Made by a program: the position numbers and the translations under genes. Below, piece by piece: positions 25,477-35,646 of a DNA stretch of 64,000 nt (position 1 is its first letter; every line of letters begins with the position of its first letter). This stretch comes from Candidatus Thioglobus sp. (GTDB lineage Bacteria; Pseudomonadota; Gammaproteobacteria; PS1; Pseudothioglobaceae): positions 30,480 through 94,479 of the forward strand of contig JAOJBP010000003.1 of NCBI GenBank assembly GCA_028228555.1. The letters are read 5' to 3'. The notes beneath the pieces are model-generated. The model ran no database searches. It had not been told where the DNA came from and saw only the letters and a program-made list of their open reading frames with translations.

Positions 25477-27231
25477 TTAGGCGGATTGTGAATAAATTTG
25501 GGACATTCTGAATCTTTGTCGATACGGGTAATAATCAATAATCTTGCCATTTTGAATATTATCTTGTACAGATTTCCAATAATCAGCACTTAGTAATTTG
25601 TCATAGGATTTGGCAAAAATTTGCTTACTATCATTTTGACTAAACATAAATAGTTTAAATTCTTCAGGAAAAACATCTTCTGGGCCAACGTAATACCAAG
25701 GTTCAGCAGCCATTTCATCCTCTTCATGTCGTGCATCTGGAATTTTTCTGAATACAGGTTTATCCATGGTGGTGATTTCATCATAGTCATAAAATACAAC
25801 ACGATTTTGTCGAGTAACACCAAAATTTTTAGTGAGCATATCACCTGGAAAAATATCTGCATTAATCAACTCATCAATTGCCCTTCCATAATCATTAACA
25901 ATGTGCTTAAGATCTTCTTTATTAGCATTTTGGATATATAAATTAAGCGGAATCATTTTATTTTCCATATACAAATGCTTAATAATAAGTAAGTCACCCT
26001 CAATAGTGATATTTGATCCAACCTTTAATTTTAACTCATTGAGTAGATCTTCATCCAAATCACGAATAGGAAAGGCAACATTTGAAAACTCCCATGTGTC
26101 TGCTAAACGACCAACCTTACAATGATTTTTAACAAAGAAATATTTATCTTTAACTTGTTGCTTGGTGGCAGTTTTAGGTGGGGAAAAATTATCATTAATT
26201 ACTTTAAACACATAAGGAAACATCGGAAAAGTAAAGACAGTCATCACCATACCTTTAATACCAGGAGCAAGAATTAGCTTTTCGCCGGTACTACGAGAAT
26301 ATTTCAAAAACCTTCGATATAACAAAGTTTTTCCATGCTTATGCAGACCAATAGAGCTATAAAGCTCAGCTTTAGTCTTGCCTGGAAGGAGTGTTTTTAA
26401 AAAATCAACAACAGCTGCAGGATAATCTGTATCAATAAAAAAGTATGCCCTAGAAAAGCTAAAAACTGTGGATATATTGGCAACATCAGTCAACAATGCA
26501 TCAACATATATTCCTGTTTTTTCATCATTTAATAGGGCTATTAATACAGGTCGAACTTGACTATTTTTTAATACAACCTGACCGACGATATAGGCAGCTT
26601 TTCTTCTAAAAAAGGTACTTTTAACCAATTGCAATTCAAACTCTTCATCTTCCGATAAATTTAATTGTTTAACAAATTGCATTTTTAGCCGCGACATATC
26701 GCGATCTAAATTTTGATAGGGCGTATCAAAGTCTAGTTTTAAAAAACTTGCTTGCAGTGTTTGCTCTAATTGATGAGTTTTAATATAGTGACTAACTATA
26801 ATTGGATCATCCATATCAATAAAAGTAGTTGATATGGATGGCTTAACAAAAATAAAATTATTTTTATAAAAACGCTTATCAAACAATAAACAAAAAACTG
26901 AGTTATAGAACGTTTCAGCTAATTCTGGCTGCTTATAATTTAACGTTAAACTAATATAAGCAAGCTTAGTGTTTATCCAAACCTGTTCATCAAACATTTC
27001 TGTATTGAGCTCTTTTTTAAGCTCAAGACAGAAATGTTTGACTTGCTGATCATAAAAATAAAGGCGAGCCTTATAATCATCTAGTAATTGCTGCCATTCG
27101 CAGTGATCAAATCTAGATTTAGCTTGCACAGAGGCCTGTTGAAAAGCACGATAATGCCTCTCAAAGCCCGCCAATATTTTTTTGGAAGTCGCTTCAGAAA
27201 GATTGCTTGATTGCGTGCTCAATTCTGTCAT
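25477..27231 (-). CDS. aceK: Isocitrate dehydrogenase kinase/phosphatase
   Basis: Bifunctional enzyme (584 residues) that phosphorylates isocitrate dehydrogenase to push isocitrate into the glyoxylate shunt, and reverses this. Diagnostic segments include FVKPSISTTFIDMDDPIIV, YFFIDTDYPAAVVDFL, KHGKTLLYRRFLKY, APGIKGMVMTVFTFPMFPYV, the ATP-site FKVINDNFSPPK, VFYDYDEITTMDKPVFRKIP and AAEPWYYVGPEDVFPEEF. The length is close to the E. coli enzyme (578). It follows aceA by 69 bases and leads into the RraA-like gene. Confidence 0.95.
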   Translation of the reverse strand: MTELSTQSSNLSEATSKKILAGFERHYRAFQQASVQAKSRFDHCEWQQLLDDYKARLYFYDQQVKHFCLELKKELNTEMFDEQVWINTKLAYISLTLNYKQPELAETFYNSVFCLLFDKRFYKNNFIFVKPSISTTFIDMDDPIIVSHYIKTHQLEQTLQASFLKLDFDTPYQNLDRDMSRLKMQFVKQLNLSEDEEFELQLVKSTFFRRKAAYIVGQVVLKNSQVRPVLIALLNDEKTGIYVDALLTDVANISTVFSFSRAYFFIDTDYPAAVVDFLKTLLPGKTKAELYSSIGLHKHGKTLLYRRFLKYSRSTGEKLILAPGIKGMVMTVFTFPMFPYVFKVINDNFSPPKTATKQQVKDKYFFVKNHCKVGRLADTWEFSNVAFPIRDLDEDLLNELKLKVGSNITIEGDLLIIKHLYMENKMIPLNLYIQNANKEDLKHIVNDYGRAIDELINADIFPGDMLTKNFGVTRQNRVVFYDYDEITTMDKPVFRKIPDARHEEDEMAAEPWYYVGPEDVFPEEFKLFMFSQNDSKQIFAKSYDKLLSADYWKSVQDNIQNGKIIDYYPYRQRFRMSQIYSQSA

Positions 27232-27300
27232 ATCACTTCATAAAGTAGTTAGCTTATATCATAGTATAAACCAACCAACTTTATCAAAAAATATCAAGCT

Positions 27301-28605
27301 TTAGAACTGCTCTTCTTCAGTTGAACCTGTTAATGCTGTCACTGATGATTGACCACCCTGAATAACTGTTGTTACATCATCAAAGTAACCTGCACCAACT
27401 TCTTGTTGATGTGATGCAAAAGTATACCCTTTGTCTGCTGCTGCAAATTCTGGCTCTTGAACCTTCTCTACGTAATGTTTCATGCCTTCGCCTTTAGCAT
27501 ATTCGTGTGCTAAATCGAACATGTTGTACCACATATTGTGAATACCAGCTAACGTAATAAATTGATACTTATAACCCATTGCAGCAATATCTTCTTGGAA
27601 AGAAGCAATTTGAGAATCACTTAAGTTTTTCTTCCAATTGAACGATGGTGAACAGTTGTATGCTAATAATTGATTTGGATTTTCAGCTAAAACCGCTTCT
27701 GCAAATTCTCTCGCAAAACCTAAATCTGGTTTGCCAGTTTCACACCAAACTAAATCAGCATATGGTGCATAAGAAACACCACGAGAAATAGCTTGATCAA
27801 GACCGTTTTTAACTACATAAAATCCTTCTGGAGTGCGCTCACCAGTAACAAATGGCTCGTCAATTGGATCTACATCTGAAGTAATTAATGTTGCTGCTTC
27901 TGCATCCGTACGTGCTAGTAACACTGTTGGTACACCCATTACATCAGAGGCCAATCTCGCAGCATTTAATTTTTCAATCGCATCTCTAGTTGGTACTAAT
28001 ACCTTACCACCCATATGGCCACATTTTTTAACAGAAGCCAATTGGTCTTCAAAATGTACACCTGATGCACCAGCAGTAATCATATTTTTCATTAATTCAT
28101 ATGCGTTCAGTACACCACCGAAACCTGCTTCAGCATCTGCCACAATTGGTAAAAAATAATCAACAAAGCCCTTATCTCCAGGATTCATACCTTTAGCATG
28201 TTGAATTTCATCTGCGCGTTTAAATGTATTGTTGATACGACGCACCATTGTTGGTACAGAATCGTAAGCATATAAAGACTGGTCCGGATACATAGTTTCT
28301 GATGTATTACCATCAGCAGCCACTTGCCAACCTGATAAATAAATAGCCTCAATACCTGCTTTAGCTTGTTGCATAGCTTGACCACCAGTAATAGCACCCA
28401 TACAGTTAACATAGCCTTTTTTAGAGCTGCCGTTAATTAAGTTCCATAATTGATCAGCACCATCTTTGGCATGTGTATATTCAATAGGCTTAGATCCGCG
28501 AAGTCGTATAACATCTTCAGCGCTATAGTTACGCTTAACGTCTTTCCAACGTGAATTCTCAGCCCAATCCTTTTCTAATGCTTTAATTTGATCTTGTCTG
28601 CTCAT
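27301..28605 (-). CDS. aceA: Isocitrate lyase
   Basis: Cleaves isocitrate to glyoxylate and succinate. The 434-residue protein has the active-site [16 protein letters not shown] (signature KKCGH at about residue 190), [54 protein letters not shown], and [12 protein letters not shown]. Length equals E. coli AceA. First gene of the aceA-aceK-rraA-glcB unit, divergent from the IclR-family gene, with several palindromic operator candidates and a TATAAT (28692-28687, minus strand) in the gap. Confidence 0.97.
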   Translation of the reverse strand: MSRQDQIKALEKDWAENSRWKDVKRNYSAEDVIRLRGSKPIEYTHAKDGADQLWNLINGSSKKGYVNCMGAITGGQAMQQAKAGIEAIYLSGWQVAADGNTSETMYPDQSLYAYDSVPTMVRRINNTFKRADEIQHAKGMNPGDKGFVDYFLPIVADAEAGFGGVLNAYELMKNMITAGASGVHFEDQLASVKKCGHMGGKVLVPTRDAIEKLNAARLASDVMGVPTVLLARTDAEAATLITSDVDPIDEPFVTGERTPEGFYVVKNGLDQAISRGVSYAPYADLVWCETGKPDLGFAREFAEAVLAENPNQLLAYNCSPSFNWKKNLSDSQIASFQEDIAAMGYKYQFITLAGIHNMWYNMFDLAHEYAKGEGMKHYVEKVQEPEFAAADKGYTFASHQQEVGAGYFDDVTTVIQGGQSSVTALTGSTEEEQF

Positions 28606-28679
28606 AGTATTTTCCTCTTTATGGATTATTATTTAATTACTTTTTTTTACTTGAATTAATGATACTGTTTTTTTTTCTT

Positions 28680-28783
28680 TTATTTCATTATATAATATGT
28701 TTTTTCATAATATGAAATATATCTTTCTATATAAATTTTAATTTCATAATATAATGTCATTTTTTTATAATACGAAATAAGTT
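28680..28783. promoter_or_regulatory. Divergent aceA/IclR control region with repeated TTTCATAATATGAAA sites
   Basis: A perfect 15-base palindrome TTTCATAATATGAAA lies at 28703-28717. Related sites occur at about 28682-28699 (ATTTCATTATATAATATG), 28741-28757 (ATTTCATAATATAATGT) and 28767-28779 (ATAATACGAAATA). The first overlaps the candidate aceA -10, the last overlaps a TATAAT (28766-28771) just before the regulator ATG. The pattern fits an IclR-type operator set giving both aceA control and autoregulation. Confidence 0.6.
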
Positions 28784-29479
28784 ATGTTATCAAATTCTCT
28801 GAATCCGGAAAAGAAAGTAACTGCTATTGAAAAAAGTTTAATTATTATGTCAATCTTTTCGATGGAAAAACCTTCCTTAAGCCTTAAAGAAATTTGTGAT
28901 CAAGTTGGTTTTAACGCATCAACTACATACAGAATATTGCATACCTTATCAGAATATGGATACATTATTAGAACAGCTGATAAAAACTACTGCATTGGCA
29001 CAACACCTTTATCTCTAAGTGCGATCTATCAAAAAACTAACCAATTAACGCAAATTAGTCCTATTGTTGATCATATTAGAGATATGACTAACGAAACGGC
29101 ATCATTTTTTATTCAACAAGATAATGAGAGAATTTGCTTATATCGTGCACATTCGCGTGATGAAATTAGGCACAATATCGATGTAGGAACACAACTAGAA
29201 CTTAATCGTGGCGCCTCAGGTAGGGTTATTTTGGCTTATGGTCAGCGCTTACAAGATAAGAGTGGCTATTTTAAAAATATCCGCGATAAAGGTTATTATC
29301 TGTCAGTAGATGAACACAATGCTGCTTTATTTGCTGTAGCTAAGCCTATTATGTCTGAAAGTGGACATCTTATTGGCGCTCTCACAATATCAGGACCAAT
29401 AAGTCGTTTCAATGAAGAAAAAATTCAATCCTTTTTAGACTTATTAGCCGAACAAATTGAAAAAGTAAAAATTCTTTAA
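28784..29479 (+). CDS. IclR-family transcriptional regulator
   Basis: A 231-residue regulator: N-terminal winged HTH (VTAIEKSLIIMSIFS, LSLKEICDQVGFNASTTYRILHTLSEYGYI, residues about 12-60) and a C-terminal IclR effector domain with RAHSRDEIRHNIDVG, LNRGASGRVILAYG and GALTISGPISRF. Length is standard. It is divergent from aceA and convergent with greA. By position and the shared palindromes it is the likely repressor of the glyoxylate operon and of itself. The start codon is only 12 bases from a TATAAT, implying a very short leader. The effector (glyoxylate or pyruvate in E. coli IclR) is not known here. Confidence 0.9.
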   Translation: MLSNSLNPEKKVTAIEKSLIIMSIFSMEKPSLSLKEICDQVGFNASTTYRILHTLSEYGYIIRTADKNYCIGTTPLSLSAIYQKTNQLTQISPIVDHIRDMTNETASFFIQQDNERICLYRAHSRDEIRHNIDVGTQLELNRGASGRVILAYGQRLQDKSGYFKNIRDKGYYLSVDEHNAALFAVAKPIMSESGHLIGALTISGPISRFNEEKIQSFLDLLAEQIEKVKIL

Positions 29480-29487
29480 GCGTTTAT

Positions 29488-29964
29488 TTAAAGATACTTA
29501 ACCGTTAAGATTTCATAAATAATATCACCTCTAGGGGCTTTTACAGTGACCTCATCGCCCTCTTCATTGCCCATTAGTGCGCTAGCAATAGGGGAATGAC
29601 AAGAGATTTTATTCTGAGCTATATCAGCCTCATCTTCGCCAACAATTTGATAAGTAATTTCACTATCGTCTTCGACATTCATTAGACTGACTGTTGTTCC
29701 AAATACACAGCGGCCATTTTGAACAAGCTTACTAACGTCAATAATCTGCATACGAGATAGCTTTGATTCAATCTCTTTAATTCTACCTTCACAAAAGCTT
29801 TGCTCTTCTTTTGCCGCATGATACTCTGCATTTTCTTTCAAGTCACCATGTGCTCGAGCAGTGGCAATATCTTCAACAATACGAAAACGAGTAACATCTT
29901 TAAGCTTTAAAAGTTCAGCTTCCAATGCTTTTGCACCGCCTACTGTCATTGGAATACTTTCCAT
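29488..29964 (-). CDS. greA: Transcription elongation factor GreA
   Basis: A 158-residue factor that rescues backtracked RNA polymerase. The N-terminal coiled coil has [17 protein letters not shown], the acidic tip lies in [20 protein letters not shown], and the C-terminal FKBP-like domain has [11 protein letters not shown] and [20 protein letters not shown]. The start is 12 bases after the carB stop, so greA ends the carA-mlaA-carB-greA unit, as carAB-greA does in many gammaproteobacteria. Confidence 0.97.
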   Translation of the reverse strand: MESIPMTVGGAKALEAELLKLKDVTRFRIVEDIATARAHGDLKENAEYHAAKEEQSFCEGRIKEIESKLSRMQIIDVSKLVQNGRCVFGTTVSLMNVEDDSEITYQIVGEDEADIAQNKISCHSPIASALMGNEEGDEVTVKAPRGDIIYEILTVKYL

Positions 29965-29976
29965 AAAGTCCTTCTC

Positions 29977-32900
29977 TTAATTATTGAGAGATTGCATAGT
30001 TCTCACTGTAATCTCTTCATGCGTCTTTAAACCATCAAGCGTAGCAAATGCTGCAGCTACAGTGGTTATAAAGGCCACCTTATGAACTAAAGCTTGACAA
30101 CGAATGACAGCAGCATCTTCAATACCCTGAGTATCTTCAGTCGAATTAATAATTAAATCAATTGTATCATTTTTAATCATATCAACAATATGTGGCGATC
30201 CTTCTGATACCTTATTAATCATTTCACACTCTAGACCTGCTTCAATTAGAGTATCTCTGTTACTGCGCGTAGCTACTAAATTAAACCCTTGATAAGATAA
30301 TTTTTCACCCAAATCAACTAAGTAATCGCGATCTAGTCGTCGAAGACTGATAAAAACAGTGCCCTTTTCAGGTGCACGTGATCCAGCAGCTAATTGTGCC
30401 TTATCAAAAGCAGAGGCAAAATCATCACCAATACCCATCACTTCACCTGTTGAACGCATTTCTGGACCTAAAATTGGATCTACGCCTAGGAACTTATTAA
30501 ATGGAAATACTGCCTCTTTGACACTGTAATGCTTAGGAATAATCTCTTTTGTAAAGTTAAGCGACTTAAGTGTTTGACCCGACATGACACGTGCAGCAAT
30601 ATTAGCCAATGGCACACCAATTGCCTTAGAAACGAAAGGAACAGTTCGAGATGCTCGAGGATTAACCTCGATCACATAAATTTCTCCGTCTTGATAGGCT
30701 AGCTGAGTATTCATTAAACCAATAACATTTAGCGCTTTAGCCATGGCAACTACCTGTTCACGCATTTGATCAAGTACACCGCTCTCTAAAGAGTAAGGTG
30801 GCAATGAACACGCAGAATCTCCAGAATGAATACCTGCTTGCTCAATATGCTGCATAATTCCGCCAATGACAACATCTTCACCATCAGAAATAACATCAAT
30901 ATCTACTTCAATCGCATGATCTAAGAATGAGTCAAGCAGCACTGGGGAATCATTAGAAACTTTAACTGCAGTATGCATATAGTGGTCTAGAGAATCTTTA
31001 TCATAGACAATTTCCATCGCACGACCACCTAATACATAAGATGGGCGAACCACTAATGGAAATCCAATAGCATCAGCAATATCTTGTGCTTGATCTAATG
31101 AACGTGCAGTCCCATTTAAAGGCTGCTTTAAGTCAAGCTCTTGAAGTAAAGCAGAAAAACGCTCACGATCTTCTGCTAAGTCAATTGCATCTGGACTGGT
31201 GCCAATAATTTTTGCACCGCTCTTTTCTAAAGCCTCTGCCAGTTTAAGGGGGGTTTGCCCACCATAATGAACAATAATACCATCTGGATTTTCAATATCT
31301 ACTATCGCAAGAACATCTTCTAAAGTAAGCGGTTCAAAATATAGGCGATCTGAAATATCATAATCGGTTGAAACTGTCTCAGGATTACAGTTAACCATAA
31401 TGGTTTCAAAGCCATCTTCACGTAATGCTAAAGAAGCGTGGACACAACAGTAGTCAAATTCAATGCCTTGACCAATTCTATTTGGGCCACCCCCCAAAAT
31501 CATAATCTTTTTCTTATCCGTTGGGTTGGCTTCACATTGTTGCTGATACGTAGAATAAAGATAGGCAGTTTGTGTGTCAAATTCAGCAGCACAACTATCA
31601 ACACGCTTAAAGACTGGTTTAATATTTAGCACCTTACGTCGTTCACGTACTGAAGATTCGTTACAATTTAACAATTGCCCAAGACGCGCATCTGAAAATC
31701 CTTTACGCTTTAAGGTAAACATTTCGTCTGCCTCAATGTCAGTAAGGTTTGCACCATTAATCTGCATTTCTGTCGATACAAGATCTTTAATTTGTGCCAA
31801 GAACCACAGATCTACTTTAGATAATTCAAACACCTCTTCCAAACTCATGCCCAATCTAAAAGCATCCGCAAGATAGAAAATACGCTCACCACGAGCTGTA
31901 ATACACTCTGAACGAATTTTATTACGTGCATCATCAGCACTTAAATCAACCATTGGATCAAGACCAACTTTATCAGTCTCCAGGCCTCTTATTGCCTTTT
32001 GTAAAGACTCTTGGAATGTTGAACCCATGGCCATTACTTCGCCCACTGATTTCATTTGAGTAGTTAGGCGATCGTCTGCTTTAGGGAATTTTTCGAAAGC
32101 AAAACGAGGAATTTTAGTAACAACGTAGTCAATACTTGGTTCAAACGAAGCTGGTGTTTTCCCGCCTGTAATATCATTATCAAGTTCGTCAAGCGTATAA
32201 CCTACTGCTAATTTTGCTGCAACTTTAGCAATCGGAAAGCCAGTTGCTTTAGAGGCTAACGCTGATGAACGAGATACGCGAGGATTCATTTCAATAATAG
32301 TCAGGCGTCCATTACCAGGGTTAACTGCGAATTGCACATTTGAACCACCCGTATCAACACCAATTTCGCGCAGAACAGCCAAAGAAGCATTGCGCATAAC
32401 TTGGTATTCTTTGTCCGTTAAAGTCTGTGCTGGAGCAACTGTAATGGAGTCGCCTGTATGAACGCCCATTGGATCAAAGTTCTCAATAGAACAAATAATA
32501 ATACAATTGTCTTTAGTGTCTCGCACTACTTCCATTTCAAACTCTTTCCAGCCTAAGATTGACTCTTCAACCAATAGCTCATTCGTCGGTGAAAGGTCTA
32601 ATCCACGCTCACAAATTTCAACAAATTCTTCTTTGTTAAAAGCAATACCTCCCCCTGAACCACCCATCGTAAAAGAAGGTCGAATAACTGTTGGGTAGCC
32701 AACCGTCTCTTGAACAGCAAAAGCTTCTTCTAATGTATGAGCAACTGCTGCTTTAGGCATTTCCAGACCAATTTTAAGCATTGCTTCACGGAACAAATCT
32801 CGATCTTCAGCCTTATCAATCGCTTCTTTCTTGGCACCAATCATCTCAACACCATGCTTTTCTAATATACCATGACGTTCTAAATCAAGCGCACAGTTCA

Positions 32901-33186
32901 ATGCAGTTTGACCGCCCATTGTTGGCAAAAGCGCATCAGGCTTTTCAATCTCAATAATTTTTTCAACTGTGCGCCATTCAATGGGCTCAATGTAAGTAGC
33001 ATCCGCCATTTGCGGATCGGTCATTATGGTTGCCGGATTAGAGTTCACCAGAATAACGCGAAAACCTTCCTCTCTTAGTGCCTTACAGGCTTGTGCACCA
33101 GAATAATCAAATTCACAGGCCTGCCCAATAACAATTGGCCCGGCACCGATAATTAAAATACTTTTTAGGTCTTGTCTTTTTGGCAT
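29977..33186 (-). CDS. carB: Carbamoyl-phosphate synthase large subunit
   Basis: A 1069-residue synthetase making carbamoyl phosphate from bicarbonate, ammonia (from CarA) and 2 ATP for pyrimidines and arginine. Duplicated ATP-grasp halves are clear: [20 protein letters not shown] and [17 protein letters not shown] in the first, [20 protein letters not shown] and [18 protein letters not shown] in the second. The C-terminal MGS-like allosteric domain ([17 protein letters not shown] onward) is complete. It lies 22 bases after mlaA, and carA is one gene further upstream. Confidence 0.97.
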   Translation of the reverse strand: MPKRQDLKSILIIGAGPIVIGQACEFDYSGAQACKALREEGFRVILVNSNPATIMTDPQMADATYIEPIEWRTVEKIIEIEKPDALLPTMGGQTALNCALDLERHGILEKHGVEMIGAKKEAIDKAEDRDLFREAMLKIGLEMPKAAVAHTLEEAFAVQETVGYPTVIRPSFTMGGSGGGIAFNKEEFVEICERGLDLSPTNELLVEESILGWKEFEMEVVRDTKDNCIIICSIENFDPMGVHTGDSITVAPAQTLTDKEYQVMRNASLAVLREIGVDTGGSNVQFAVNPGNGRLTIIEMNPRVSRSSALASKATGFPIAKVAAKLAVGYTLDELDNDITGGKTPASFEPSIDYVVTKIPRFAFEKFPKADDRLTTQMKSVGEVMAMGSTFQESLQKAIRGLETDKVGLDPMVDLSADDARNKIRSECITARGERIFYLADAFRLGMSLEEVFELSKVDLWFLAQIKDLVSTEMQINGANLTDIEADEMFTLKRKGFSDARLGQLLNCNESSVRERRKVLNIKPVFKRVDSCAAEFDTQTAYLYSTYQQQCEANPTDKKKIMILGGGPNRIGQGIEFDYCCVHASLALREDGFETIMVNCNPETVSTDYDISDRLYFEPLTLEDVLAIVDIENPDGIIVHYGGQTPLKLAEALEKSGAKIIGTSPDAIDLAEDRERFSALLQELDLKQPLNGTARSLDQAQDIADAIGFPLVVRPSYVLGGRAMEIVYDKDSLDHYMHTAVKVSNDSPVLLDSFLDHAIEVDIDVISDGEDVVIGGIMQHIEQAGIHSGDSACSLPPYSLESGVLDQMREQVVAMAKALNVIGLMNTQLAYQDGEIYVIEVNPRASRTVPFVSKAIGVPLANIAARVMSGQTLKSLNFTKEIIPKHYSVKEAVFPFNKFLGVDPILGPEMRSTGEVMGIGDDFASAFDKAQLAAGSRAPEKGTVFISLRRLDRDYLVDLGEKLSYQGFNLVATRSNRDTLIEAGLECEMINKVSEGSPHIVDMIKNDTIDLIINSTEDTQGIEDAAVIRCQALVHKVAFITTVAAAFATLDGLKTHEEITVRTMQSLNN

Positions 33187-33208
33187 TATTCTCTAAATGT
33201 TAATTCTT

Positions 33209-33895
33209 TTAAAATTCGTCTTTTTCAACTGGCAGATTGCCATCAAAAATATCAAACTTGCGCTTTTGTAGATAAGAAGATCTCATCGTAATATAAGGAT
33301 CATCTGACTGATCTAATAAATCAGTGATAGGTAGTAGCTCAACTCTCTTATCAATAATATTCATAGCACTGGCACTAAGAGCGCCAACATCATCTAATTC
33401 ATTAACTAAATTTGCATCTGAGGTCATATCAACATACATGCCTGCGCCATCTCTAAGCGTCGATGGACCCATCAAAGGTAGCATAATAAAAGGCCCGCTA
33501 TCCACACCCCAAACTGCAAGTGTTTGACCAAAATCTTCGTTTTCGGTTGTTAGACTCATATCAGTAGCAACGTCAAATAATCCATACAAACCAATAGTAG
33601 AGTTCACAAGGACACGGCTTAATGTGATAGCACCTTGCTCAATTTTAAATTGTAATATTTGATTAGCTAGTGTTGACACATCACGTAAATTACCAAAAAA
33701 ATGACTGACTCGATTTTGTAAAAAATCAGGCGTATTATCTTTATAAGCACGTGAAACTGGCTCTAGTAAATTATCATCGATGGCCTCATTAAACTCATAG
33801 ACTGCCCTATTCGTTTCTTCAAACGGGTCCACTTCTTCTGCTATCGTAACTGTACTGAATACCAACAATAACAAGCTTATTAATAATTTTTTCAT
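33209..33895 (-). CDS. mlaA: MlaA (VacJ) family phospholipid-transport protein without lipobox
   Basis: Outer-membrane component of the Mla system, which removes surface phospholipids. The 228-residue protein has the family core: [84 protein letters not shown]. The signal peptide [21 protein letters not shown] has no cysteine, so signal peptidase I cleavage after TIA is expected rather than lipidation. It lies between carA (4-base overlap) and carB (22-base gap), an unusual place; no other mla gene is near. It is short (E. coli 251). Confidence 0.88.
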   Translation of the reverse strand: MKKLLISLLLLVFSTVTIAEEVDPFEETNRAVYEFNEAIDDNLLEPVSRAYKDNTPDFLQNRVSHFFGNLRDVSTLANQILQFKIEQGAITLSRVLVNSTIGLYGLFDVATDMSLTTENEDFGQTLAVWGVDSGPFIMLPLMGPSTLRDGAGMYVDMTSDANLVNELDDVGALSASAMNIIDKRVELLPITDLLDQSDDPYITMRSSYLQKRKFDIFDGNLPVEKDEF

Positions 33896-35013
33896 AAATT
33901 CATCTCCTGAATAAAGGTGTCAAATAATCCGCTCACATCATGAGGTCCAGGTGAAGCTTCTGGATGACCCTGAAAACTAAATGCTTTCTTGCCTGTTACT
34001 CTAACACCTTGAATGGTGTCATCAAATAGTGATCGGTGAGTTACTTTTAAATTGTTCGGTATGTTTTCTTCTGCCACTGCAAAGCCATGATTTTGCGAGG
34101 TAATCATAACTTGCTTAGAGTCTAAATCTTGAACAGGATGATTAGCACCATGATGACCAAACTTCATTTTCTGCGTTTTGGCGCCGCTGGCTAATGCTAG
34201 TAATTGATGACCTAAGCAAATACCAAAAATTGGCATATTTTTTTCTAATAAGGCTTTAATATTAGCAATAGCATAATCACATGGCTCTGGATCGCCAGGC
34301 CCATTTGATAAGAATACACCGTCCGGATTCATGGCTAAAACATCAGATACTGGTGTTTGTGCATTTACTACCGTTAAGTCACAGCCTCTATCAACTAACA
34401 TCCTTAAAATGTTTGTCTTAACACCATAGTCATAAACTACCACTTTAAATTTAGCATCCAAATCGGCGAATTCGCCCTTTTCTAAAAAATAAGAGCCCTT
34501 ATTGAATGTATATGTTTTAGTGGTAGAAACTACCTTAGCCAAGTCAGTATTTTTTAATCCTGAAAAAGCTTGTGCTTTTTTAATAGCTGCAGCTTCATCA
34601 ATGTTTTCACCTGTGACAATACAGCCCTTCAGAGAACCCATTAAGCGTAAGTGGCGAGTTAGTGCACGTGTATCAATATCACTAATAGCGACGATATTAT
34701 TGACTCGTAGATATTCATCTAATGGCATTGTATTTCGCCAATTACTGTGCAATAACGGCAGATCTCGAATAATCAATCCAGCTGCATAAACTTTTGAAGA
34801 TTCTTCATCAACAACGTTTGTACCTGTATTACCAATATGAGGATAAGTCAATGCAACAATTTGTTGGGTATAAGATGGATCAGTAAGAATTTCTTGATAG
34901 CCGGTCATTGAGGTATTGAACACCACCTCACCCAGTGTTTCACCTGAACTGCCTATAGATTTTCCGTAAAAAATCTGACCATCTTCTAATGCTAATAAGG
35001 CAACTTGTGGCAC
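33892..35013 (-). CDS. carA: Carbamoyl-phosphate synthase small subunit
   Basis: Glutaminase subunit of 373 residues. [18 protein letters not shown] and [21 protein letters not shown] at the N-terminus, then the class I amidotransferase domain with [13 protein letters not shown], the nucleophile in [15 protein letters not shown], and [13 protein letters not shown]. The frame is open for 13 codons upstream, but a GTG at 35013 has AGGAG six to seven bases before it and aligns with the family start, so it is preferred. It overlaps mlaA by 4 bases (ATGA). Confidence 0.95.
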   Translation of the reverse strand: MPQVALLALEDGQIFYGKSIGSSGETLGEVVFNTSMTGYQEILTDPSYTQQIVALTYPHIGNTGTNVVDEESSKVYAAGLIIRDLPLLHSNWRNTMPLDEYLRVNNIVAISDIDTRALTRHLRLMGSLKGCIVTGENIDEAAAIKKAQAFSGLKNTDLAKVVSTTKTYTFNKGSYFLEKGEFADLDAKFKVVVYDYGVKTNILRMLVDRGCDLTVVNAQTPVSDVLAMNPDGVFLSNGPGDPEPCDYAIANIKALLEKNMPIFGICLGHQLLALASGAKTQKMKFGHHGANHPVQDLDSKQVMITSQNHGFAVAEENIPNNLKVTHRSLFDDTIQGVRVTGKKAFSFQGHPEASPGPHDVSGLFDTFIQEMNL

Positions 35014-35095
35014 CGGGTACTCCTGAATGAAAAACTTCAGGAATTTTACCATATTGCATTACCCATCTGAAGAGCAAATATACAAATCTAAGGCG

Positions 35096-35101
35096 TATAA
35101 T
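35096..35101 (+). promoter_or_regulatory. Candidate -10 box for the HMA-thiS pair
   Basis: TATAAT lies 28 bases before the ATG at 35130, and GAGGAAT serves as ribosome site. No clear -35 box was found. Confidence 0.45.
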
Positions 35102-35129
35102 TAATCAAAAATCACGATGAGGAATTACC

Positions 35130-35399
35130 ATGGAAATTACAGTAGATAATATTAAATGTGGTGGCTGTTCTGGCTCAATTACTAAAAAATTAACCGAGGT
35201 TTTTAACACGGATAAAATCAATGTAGATATTGAGCAAGGCATCATCAATATCGACCTAGCTGATTCTAAAAAAAATGAACTGGTTAAAGTATTATTAGAT
35301 TTAGGTTACCCAGAAACTGACTCAGTCCATGGCTTTGATTCAGCCAAGGCTAAGGCTAAATCATTTGTTTCTTGTGCTATCGGGACAATGAATAAATGA
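35130..35399 (+). CDS. Heavy-metal-associated (HMA) domain protein
   Basis: An 89-residue single-domain protein with the betaalphabetabetaalphabeta pattern of small metallochaperones. The CxxC metal site is in DNIKCGGCSGSITKKL (residues 9-12 of the motif CGGC). A C-terminal tail rich in Ala/Lys has an extra Cys (SFVSCAIGTMNK). Preceded by TATAAT and GAGGA. It overlaps thiS by 4 bases (ATGA), which ties it to a sulfur-carrier protein; copper handling is the usual role of this fold, but the link to ThiS is unexplained. Confidence 0.85.
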   Translation: MEITVDNIKCGGCSGSITKKLTEVFNTDKINVDIEQGIINIDLADSKKNELVKVLLDLGYPETDSVHGFDSAKAKAKSFVSCAIGTMNK

Positions 35400-35596
35400 T
35401 TGTAGTGGTTAACGGTAAAGAGCTGGAAACTAAAAGCTCAGCCACAGCTGAGTATTTAATCAGTCAACTAAACTATCAAGATCAGCGCATCGCTTTAGAA
35501 ATCAATGAAACTATTATTCCTAAATCTAGGCACGCTGATTTTGCATTAAAAGAAAGCGATAAGATTGAGATTATTAAAGCAGTTGGTGGTGGCTAA
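35396..35596 (+). CDS. thiS: Sulfur carrier protein ThiS
   Basis: A 66-residue ubiquitin-like carrier that is adenylated and thiocarboxylated on its C-terminal glycine and provides sulfur for the thiazole ring. MIVVVNGKELETK, TAEYLISQLNY, RIALEINETIIPKSRH, and the end KIEIIKAVGGG show the fold and the GG tail. No thiG or thiF is adjacent in the window. Overlap with the HMA gene is 4 bases. The next gene is on the other strand. Confidence 0.92.
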   Translation: MIVVVNGKELETKSSATAEYLISQLNYQDQRIALEINETIIPKSRHADFALKESDKIEIIKAVGGG

Positions 35597-35646
35597 AATT
35601 TGAATAAAACATTTATAAATTCACTAACAAAAAATAGGAGATTCTT

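Noticed and set aside
35040..35130. TPP riboswitch before the HMA-thiS pair
   Set aside because: The leader is too short and lacks the conserved CTGAGA and ACCTGA elements.
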